Assembly: GCA_021792885.1 (NCBI GenBank)
Contig: JAJYTV010000008.1
Coordinates: forward strand, 1-17,776
Direction of reading: 5' to 3'
Source: Bacillota bacterium
GTDB taxonomy: Bacteria; Bacillota; Sulfobacillia; JAJZYS01; JAJYTV01
Length of the DNA: 17,776 nt
The position numbers and the translations under genes were made by a program. Shown piece by piece: positions 7,671-12,560 of this stretch. The notes under the pieces were generated by a model that searched no databases, had not been told where the DNA came from, and was given only the letters and a program-made list of their open reading frames with translations. Every line of letters begins with the position of its first letter. The first letter of the stretch is position 1.

Positions 7671-8230
7671 TCTCCTCCCATGAGAAAACGATTTAGAACC
7701 TGTGAACTTTTGCCGCGTCCGATGAGCCCGTCCACCTGGCGGGGAACGCCTGGCCGTCTGCGAGATGGCCTCACAGCTGCGGTGCACCGCCGCCGCGGCT
7801 CGCTGCGGCATGTCGCTGCGGGAAGAGCTTCCACCGGCCTCCGACAGCGGCCGGCGGGGCAGTCCTCCACTGGCAGATTATGCGGTGACGTCATGGTTCT
7901 TGTGCTGCGCGATGCGCAACGTTCCCGCCGGGCCCGCCGGCGGGAACGTTGCCTGAGAAAGTCAGGGAGGAGGGGAGGGTACGGAACGGGATGGCGCTGC
8001 CCTGCACTGGCTGGATCAGCGTCCAGAGGCGGATGCACAGTGCCGCGCGAGCGCGTGGCGATTCTGCCCGCGGGATGCTCGAGCCTCTCCTGACGATTCC
8101 TGGCGTCCCCCGACAAAGGGAGATGCTTCCTTGGATCTGTCACGTTTCGGTTTGTCCGGTGTTCCTTCTCGCGATGGCGCCAACTGGCAGTGCAAGGTTG
8201 CGGACGCTCGAGATCCCATGTCTTCCCGGT
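7671..8230. other. intergenic region dense in inverted repeats
   Basis: No convincing gene is seen in these 560 bases; the open frames are arginine-rich or Cys-rich shadows. An AT-richer patch at 7675-7712 probably holds the promoter of the minus-strand importer. Further in lie a 12-base perfect palindrome (7779-7790), GGAAGAGCTTCC (7821-7832), a 6-bp stem (7834-7839 with 7849-7854), a 16-bp hairpin (7916-7952), an adjoining CCTGA/TCAGG stem (7952-7966) and CGCGC/GCGCG (8044-8055). It also has to carry the promoter of the plus-strand SIMPL gene. A structured RNA is possible but matches no class I recognise. Confidence 0.5.
7916..7952. repeat. perfect 16-bp hairpin with five-base loop
   Basis: The 16 bases at 7916-7931 are the exact reverse complement of 7937-7952, around the loop GCCCG. 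The stem is very stable. No T-run follows on either strand, so it is not a textbook intrinsic terminator. It stands between divergent genes, where no terminator is needed, about 290 bases before the SIMPL gene. Confidence 0.7.
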
Positions 8231-8250
8231 CACAAAAGGAGTGCATGCAA

Positions 8251-9018
8251 GTGTCCTCTTCGCGTCCTTGGTCGGGCAACTGGACTTCGCTCGCGGCTTC
8301 CTTGATTCTCGGTCTCAGCATCGTCGCAGGCACGATCATCACGACCGGCACGATCGACTACGTCAAGACGTTCAATACGTCGCTTCTGACCGTCACCGGA
8401 ACGGCCAAGAAAATCGTCACCTCCGACTCGGTCAAGTGGGATAGCTCGTTCCTCGTCAATACGACGTCGTCCGCACTGCAGACGGGCTATGCGCAAATGG
8501 GCAAGGACAAGTCGCTGGTGCAGTCCTTCCTGACGGGCCATGGCGTCCCGCTTGCCGACATCACGTTTTCACCAGTCTCCATGCAGCAGAACTATGTCAA
8601 CTGCCAGTTCAACCCGAAGGCCTGCAACCAGTTCGGCTCGACCTCGTACCAGTTGACGGAGAACGTGCGCGTCGAATCGTCCCACGTCCATGCGATCACA
8701 GCGCTGGCGCAGGCGACGAATCCGCTCATCCAGTCAGGCGTCGTCTTCAGCACTCAGGACATCAAGTACTATTACTCCAAATTGTCCGGTCTTCGCACGA
8801 GCCTCCTGTCCGCGGCCACCAAGGACGCCCAGCTCCGTGCGGAGAGCATCACGAGGAGCGTGGGCAGCCAAGTCGGGCAGCTCGTGTCGGTCACCACGGA
8901 ACCGTTCCAGGTGACGCCCGTCGACTCGACGCAAGTCTCCGGCGGCGGGCTCTATGACACGACGACCATCACGAAGAAGGTCACCGCCATCGTCGAGGCG
9001 ACGTTCCGGCTGCCCTAA
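8251..9018 (+). CDS. SIMPL-domain (DUF541) envelope protein
   Basis: Protein of 255 residues with a single N-terminal hydrophobic segment (WTSLAASLILGLSIVAGTII) that should act as signal anchor, then an extracytoplasmic SIMPL domain. The family pattern shows in LLTVTGTAKKIVTSDSVKW at the start, the YQLTENVRVESS strand in the middle and the late VSVTTEPFQV. Two cysteines nine residues apart (NCQFNPKAC) could form a disulfide outside the cell. The biochemical function of SIMPL proteins is poorly defined. AAAAGGAG at 8234-8241 serves either GTG 8251 (nine-base spacing, chosen) or ATG 8245 (three-base spacing). A third start, TTG 8131, has AAGGGAG eight bases before it but would put about 40 polar residues ahead of the membrane segment. 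It appears monocistronic. Confidence 0.82.
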   Translation: MSSSRPWSGNWTSLAASLILGLSIVAGTIITTGTIDYVKTFNTSLLTVTGTAKKIVTSDSVKWDSSFLVNTTSSALQTGYAQMGKDKSLVQSFLTGHGVPLADITFSPVSMQQNYVNCQFNPKACNQFGSTSYQLTENVRVESSHVHAITALAQATNPLIQSGVVFSTQDIKYYYSKLSGLRTSLLSAATKDAQLRAESITRSVGSQVGQLVSVTTEPFQVTPVDSTQVSGGGLYDTTTITKKVTAIVEATFRLP

Positions 9019-9121
9019 GGCAAGATCCCAGCACAGGCGACCCCGCCGCTCGCATCAAGGTGCCCCAGTGGGCTACGGCGCGCCGGATAGACATGCCTTG
9101 GGCAAGAGCGCCTGCCAGATG

Positions 9122-9147
9122 TCGCCCCGTACCGGCGGCCGGGGCGA
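9122..9147 (+). terminator. possible weak terminator hairpin after the SIMPL gene
   Basis: TCGCCCCG at 9122-9129 pairs with CGGGGCGA at 9140-9147 across a ten-base loop, about 100 bases after the SIMPL stop codon. No T-run follows. The rest of 9019-9288 holds no supported gene, only an AT-rich inverted repeat ATAAT/ATTAT at 9260-9273. Confidence 0.3.
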
Positions 9148-9288
9148 TGTGTACACCGTCCCAAAGAGAGCTTCCGAAGGGGATATAGCGGCTTCCCTGA
9201 TCGAAGCTGAGCGCATCGTTGCCGCCGCATCGCCGTGACTGTACCCCCACTGACTCAACATAATATCTATTATCGGACCTTGAAAGAA

Positions 9289-9307
9289 AAGCGGGTCAGG
9301 CCCGCTT
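9289..9307 (-). terminator. intrinsic terminator of the small membrane protein gene
   Basis: On the minus strand AAGCGGG pairs with CCCGCTT around a five-base loop that contains part of the TGA stop codon of the gene ending at 9296, and the stem runs straight into TTTTCTTTC. This is a textbook factor-independent terminator and confirms that the upstream minus-strand ORF is transcribed. Confidence 0.85.
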
Positions 9308-9664
9308 CTCCCGTCCGCTCCCCATCTCGACGAGACCGATCGCCACGATCATCAGCACGATGTGCGGCCAAGCCGATAGGCCAGGCGCCCACAATGCAGC
9401 GGTCGCCGCAAGGATCGCCCCCAAGGTCCCGAGCACCGCACCCAGGGTGACAAGCCCGGATTTCGCCGCCCGCGCGGGCAGCATCCAGGCCGGGACCAGG
9501 AAGAGGAGCCCGAAGGCGATGTGGATCCAGAGCACTGCGCCGCCGTACGTGTAGAGTCTGAAGAGCCCGCCGAATCCGAGGATGAACGAGACAAGGAAAC
9601 CGGTCCGCGCGAGCATCAGCAGCATGCGCGATCCGGACTGCGGCTGTGCCTTACTTGTTGCCAA
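9296..9664 (-). CDS. small four-helix membrane protein of unknown function
   Basis: 122 residues with four predicted membrane helices: LLMLARTGFLVSFILGF, AVLWIHIAFGLLFLVPAW, TLGAVLGTLGAILAATAALW and WPHIVLMIVAIGLVEMG. Loops are short and the C-terminus is basic (GREKRA). One histidine sits in the second helix and one at the start of the fourth. I do not recognise the family. TTG 9664 is chosen because GGGAGG lies nine bases upstream (9674-9679); the frame stays open to 9775, but that part is arginine-rich and unlike protein. Its own intrinsic terminator overlaps the stop codon. The gap of 164 bases from the hydrolase gene suggests separate transcription, but read-through is possible. Confidence 0.7.
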   Translation of the reverse strand: MATSKAQPQSGSRMLLMLARTGFLVSFILGFGGLFRLYTYGGAVLWIHIAFGLLFLVPAWMLPARAAKSGLVTLGAVLGTLGAILAATAALWAPGLSAWPHIVLMIVAIGLVEMGSGREKRA

Positions 9665-9743
9665 AGGGGTACACCTCCCGGTGGACGGAAAACCCGTCCC
9701 GTGACGCCATAGTCTTCGCAGCCTCGCCTGGAGACCCCTGCCT

Positions 9744-9767
9744 GCGCGCATCTCCCACGATGCGCGC
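9744..9767. repeat. 8-bp hairpin between hydrolase and membrane protein genes
   Basis: GCGCGCAT at 9744-9751 pairs exactly with ATGCGCGC at 9760-9767. It lies downstream of the hydrolase stop codon on the minus strand and could slow or end transcription, but it has no T-run. Confidence 0.35.
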
Positions 9768-9828
9768 CTGGGCATGTCCGTGCGAAGCCGAGATCTCTCG
9801 GCGCAACTCCGCCAAACCCGCTGAACTG

Positions 9829-10422
9829 CTACGTCAGGAACCGCAACAGGCGCTCCTCGACGTCGCTCTGGTGCGGTCCCGCGAGCAGGCGCTGCGCATG
9901 CGCGTCGCCGGGATAGAGATGCAGTTCCGTCGTCTCCGGGCGCAGCCTCTTCAGCGCGATGCTCTCCTGCGCGAGCGGCTCGCCTTCGCTCGCGAGGACC
10001 AGCAGCGGCACGGGCGACATGACCAGTGCGACGCTTTCCGCGTCGACCGCCGGCGAGAGCACCGCGATGCGGTCTACCCGGGCCCCTTGCAGCGCCGCAG
10101 CCTGCAGCGCCGCGGCGCCGCCCATGCTGCCACCGAGCAGCGATACCTCATTGGCCCCTTCCGTCCACAGGCGCTCTACCGCCTGCGCCACATCCGCCGC
10201 ATCCCGCGTAGGCTCGGGCCGCGGGCTCGAGGCGCCGTAGCCGCGGAAGTCGAGCGTCAGTGCGCCGCAGCCCGCCGCGACCAGCCGGGCCGCGAAGGGA
10301 TGCCAGCTCGTCTGCTCGTAGCGCATCCCATGCAACAGGAGAACGACATGTGCAGCATCCCCGAAGCGGGTGCCCGTGAGGCGGCCGCCATCAGGGAGGT
10401 CGAGCGACCAGAACTCCCCCAC
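9829..10422 (-). CDS. alpha/beta-hydrolase family protein
   Basis: 197-residue soluble serine hydrolase. Family marks in order: the oxyanion region LLLHGM (about 28-33), LDFRGYGASS (57-66), the nucleophile elbow GGSMGG with Ser at about 99, an acidic position in ASEGEPLA (Glu where Asp is more common) and the late His of GDAHAQ. The substrate cannot be predicted; esterase or dienelactone-hydrolase-like activity is plausible. GTG 10422 is chosen because GGGGAGG lies nine bases before it, inside the last codons of the upstream gene. The gap between the genes is only four bases, so translation is probably coupled to the DsbA-like gene. A longer frame to 10473 would overlap that gene and lacks an RBS. 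Confidence 0.85.
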   Translation of the reverse strand: MGEFWSLDLPDGGRLTGTRFGDAAHVVLLLHGMRYEQTSWHPFAARLVAAGCGALTLDFRGYGASSPRPEPTRDAADVAQAVERLWTEGANEVSLLGGSMGGAAALQAAALQGARVDRIAVLSPAVDAESVALVMSPVPLLVLASEGEPLAQESIALKRLRPETTELHLYPGDAHAQRLLAGPHQSDVEERLLRFLT

Positions 10423-10426
10423 CGCC

Positions 10427-11047
10427 TCAGGCCTCCCCTGCCGCGATGCGCCGGAAGGCGTCGCGCAGAGCATCGAACGGGTGGGCTCCGACGATCATGT
10501 ACTTGCCCTCCACGATGAAGGTGGGGACGCCGGTGATGCCGATCTGCCGCGAGCGGCCGAAGGCCGCTTCGACGCGTTCCACGTAGCGGGGCTCCTCGAG
10601 CGCGGCCATGGCTTCGTCCGGATCGAGGCCGGCACGGGCAGCCATCTCCCGCAGCACCGCATCGTCTCCGAGGTTGAGACCTTCGACGAAATTGGCCCGG
10701 AAGAGCTCGCGGTGCAGCTCCTCGAGCTTGCCCAGGTCGCGGGAGTACTCCGAAAGGATGTGCGCCTTGCGGGTGTTCGACAGGATCTCGGGCGACTGGA
10801 AGGGCAGGCCGAGGTCCGCCGCGCGGGCGCGCAGCCCCTCTTGCATCGTCGCAACGCGCTCCCGGGACGCGCCGAAGTACTCCGAAAGCGGCATCCCTTC
10901 CTCGGGCGTGTCCGCATGGAGCTCAAAGGGAAGCCACGTGACGTCGAGCGCGATGTCCGGTTCCTGGTTCAGCTTGTCGACGAGTCCATCGCCGATGTAG
11001 CAGAACGGTCAGACGTAATCGGAATAGATCTCCACACGAAGCGCCAC
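10427..11047 (-). CDS. FrnE-like DsbA-family oxidoreductase with in-frame TGA at the active-site Cys (candidate selenoprotein)
   Basis: Thioredoxin-fold protein of the DsbA/FrnE (2-hydroxychromene-2-carboxylate isomerase-like) group, 206 residues if TGA is read through. Starting at GTG 11047, with AGGAGGGGGAG seven bases upstream, the frame reads VALRVEIYSDYV, then TGA (residue 13), then PFCYIGDGLVDKLN and on without another stop to TGA at 10427. Family members have CPxC at this spot (SDYVCPFCYIG type), so the TGA replaces exactly the first, nucleophilic cysteine, giving U13-P-F-C16. The cis-proline loop GITGVPTFIV (Pro 175) and the helical insert are intact. Without read-through only an ORF from ATG 10894 remains, which lacks the whole active site. 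No signal peptide, so cytosolic. Selenocysteine is the best explanation; a point mutation or sequencing error (TGC to TGA) is the alternative. It is followed by the hydrolase gene after four bases. Confidence 0.82.
10967..11006 (-). promoter_or_regulatory. putative bacterial SECIS stem-loop just after the TGA
   Basis: Starting three bases after the TGA, GTTCTGC (11006-11000) can pair with GCTGAAC (10973-10967) with one T-T mismatch. Inside it CGAT (10991-10988) can pair with GTCG (10981-10978), leaving a six-base apical loop GGACTC that begins 22 bases after the TGA. An alternative small hairpin is CATC-GGC-GATG. Bacterial SECIS elements lie in this distance window and usually carry G in the first loop positions. 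Drawn by eye without energy calculation. Confidence 0.45.
11009..11011 (-). other. candidate selenocysteine codon (TGA)
   Basis: The only in-frame stop between the GTG at 11047 and the true stop at 10427. It sits between Val12 and Pro14 of a CxxC redox motif. TGA also ends other genes here (c-di-GMP enzyme, AcuC-like protein), so the codon is not globally reassigned and a local recoding signal would be needed. Confidence 0.75.
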
Positions 11048-11133
11048 CGGCACTCTCCCCCTCCTGCGTGCCCCACGCGGCCTTATCGCGCGTCCGCTAC
11101 CTGCACCTTATCCCAACGCATCCTTGTTCGCGA

Positions 11134-11155
11134 GGCCCGCCGTCACCGGCGGGCC
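11134..11155. terminator. 9-bp GC hairpin between pseudogene and DsbA-like gene
   Basis: GGCCCGCCG (11134-11142) is an exact inverted repeat of 11147-11155 around the loop TCAC. It lies downstream of the decayed minus-strand gene and upstream of the DsbA-like gene, so it may be the old terminator of the former. No clear T-run follows. The promoter of the DsbA-hydrolase unit must lie between here and 11060; no confident -35/-10 pair is seen. Confidence 0.45.
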
Positions 11156-11184
11156 GGCTTCCTCCCCCATGGACGCCCCAATTG

Positions 11185-11731
11185 TTACTTCCGTAGGAGG
11201 GATTCTGCGCCTGTCCTCATAACGCCAGTAGCAAGGCCCGACCCGCTCCCGTCGTTCTCCTGTACGTAGCCCCACCATGCGATCTCCTCGGACGTGGGCC
11301 CCGCGAACGCGAACCCGTCCACCCACTTGGTCACCAGTCCCGGAGAGGAGCTCGGGAGCTGGTACGCGCGGGTTTCCCCTGCCACGTGAGTAGTTCCAGC
11401 GTGGCGGGCGATCCAGGGCATAGGAGTGCAGGGCCGGCTTCCCGCAGGTCGAACTGGAACTGCGGCCGCACGGCGCAGGCGAATGTCCCAAGGGGTGTGG
11501 TCTTGCCTGTAGCAGATCCATCATGGTGATCGCGTAGGGCGCAGTCTTCCCGACCTCGATCGCCATGCCGTCGTGCACGACCGCATGTCCCTGCTCCACC
11601 CGCTTGTTGAGCGCGGCATCGATCCGGTCCAGGGTCACCGTGTAGGGGCCGATGCGCCACGTCTTGACCGTTGCCTTCGTCGCCAAGGTGATGTGGGTAG
11701 GCTCAACCGACCGCCGCTCGCTTGCGCACAT
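11185..11731 (-). pseudogene. decayed gene split over three reading frames
   Basis: Protein-like sequence continues on the minus strand but changes frame twice. From ATG 11731 one frame gives HITLATKATVKTWRIG, then IDAALNKRVEQGHAVVHDG and a stretch ending in APYAITMMDLLQA near 11508. A second frame continues with TPLGTFACAVRPQFQFDLRE to about 11428. A third gives TRAYQLPSSSPGLVTKWVDG, then FAFAGPTSEEIAWWGYVQ, and ends with TAA at 11185. In each part the other two frames turn into Arg/Pro/Ser-rich noise. Both frame changes go in the same direction. I do not recognise the family. Since neighbouring genes are intact, real decay is more likely than poor sequence quality, but sequencing indels cannot be excluded. 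Boundaries are approximate. Confidence 0.55.
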
Positions 11732-11865
11732 CACTTCCAAATACCAATCTGACCACGAACCCGTTCCTGCTTCCCCCATCACAGGCAGAGGAGCCCTGCT
11801 CCCTGCAGGCGGCGGCATCGCGCCGCAGGGCCGGACGCGCGAACATGCACCCGGGAGGCGCAGAA

Positions 11866-12513
11866 GTGACCACGATCCTCTTCGACCTCGACGGAACCAT
11901 TCTGGACAGCGAGTCGCTCTCCCGCGCGTCCTACGACGTCGGCATACAGGCGGTCCTCCGGCGCCCCCTACGCCCTGAGGAGGCGGAATACCTCGTCGGC
12001 AAGCCCTTCCGCGCGCTGCAAGACCTGTTCCCGGGCGCCGACGTGGACGAGATAGTGCGCCAAAAGTTCACCTTCTACGAACAAGAGCACCACCGTATCC
12101 GGCCGTATCCCGGCGTGGGAGATCTCCTTGGCGACCTGCGGCGGGCTGGCTACCCGCTCGGGATCGTCACCGCCAAGTTGCGCCGCTATGCCCACATCGA
12201 ACTGGAGCAGAACGGACTCCTCGAGCACTTCTCGGTCGTGATCTGCCAGGAGGACTGCCGGGCCTTCAAGCCGGCCCCGGATCCCTTGCTGCAGGCGGCA
12301 CACGCCCTCGATGCCGATCCTGCGACGTGTATCTATATCGGCGACCAGCCGACCGACATGCGGGCGGCTGCAGCCGCCCGCATGCCAGGCGTCGCCGCCC
12401 TTTGGGGAGAGGGGCAGGCAGACCGACTACGCGAAGCGGCACCGCAATACTGGGCAAACGCTCCGGGCGACGTCCTCCACATCCTGCGGGGACTCGCTAC
12501 GCGGGAGGACTAG
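11866..12513 (+). CDS. HAD-superfamily phosphatase (phosphoglycolate phosphatase/PpaX-like)
   Basis: 215-residue cytosolic HAD hydrolase of subfamily IA. Motif I is FDLDGTILDS with the nucleophile Asp at residue 7 and the acid/base Asp at 9. A helical cap follows (about 15-80), then motif II GIVTAK (Thr), motif III Lys in RAFKPAPDPL and motif IV YIGDQPTDMRAA with two acidic Mg-binding residues. This set is complete, so it should be active. Members act on phosphoglycolate, pyrophosphate or small sugar phosphates; the exact substrate is not readable. GTG 11866 is chosen because GGGAGG lies seven bases upstream (11853-11858); the frame is open back to 11722 but without RBS and with unlikely composition. 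It converges on the acetyltransferase gene 46 bases downstream. Confidence 0.88.
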   Translation: MTTILFDLDGTILDSESLSRASYDVGIQAVLRRPLRPEEAEYLVGKPFRALQDLFPGADVDEIVRQKFTFYEQEHHRIRPYPGVGDLLGDLRRAGYPLGIVTAKLRRYAHIELEQNGLLEHFSVVICQEDCRAFKPAPDPLLQAAHALDADPATCIYIGDQPTDMRAAAAARMPGVAALWGEGQADRLREAAPQYWANAPGDVLHILRGLATRED

Positions 12514-12546
12514 GCCGCCCGCTGCCGGACCCGCCTTCCGTTTCAC

Positions 12547-12560
12547 GGCCTGCAGAGGCC
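12547..12560. terminator. small hairpin between convergent genes
   Basis: GGCCT-GCAG-AGGCC forms a 5-bp stem just past the HAD stop codon and touching the stop codon of the convergent acetyltransferase gene. Too short to be a confident terminator. Confidence 0.25.

Noticed and set aside
7949..7966. THI-box (TPP riboswitch) suggested by GCCTGAGA
   Set aside because: The remaining conserved blocks of the TPP aptamer are absent, and the bases are explained by the hairpin and the CCTGA/TCAGG stem.
9119..9238. 39-codon plus-strand ORF with protein-like end (GDIAASLIEAERIVAAAS)
   Set aside because: No RBS before the ATG, it overlaps a hairpin, and no family is recognised. Left as a note in case homologues exist.
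10427..10894. 155-residue DsbA-like ORF starting at ATG 10894 as the real gene
   Set aside because: It lacks the first strand and the redox motif of the fold. The sequence upstream continues the family in frame up to an RBS and GTG at 11047, apart from one TGA.
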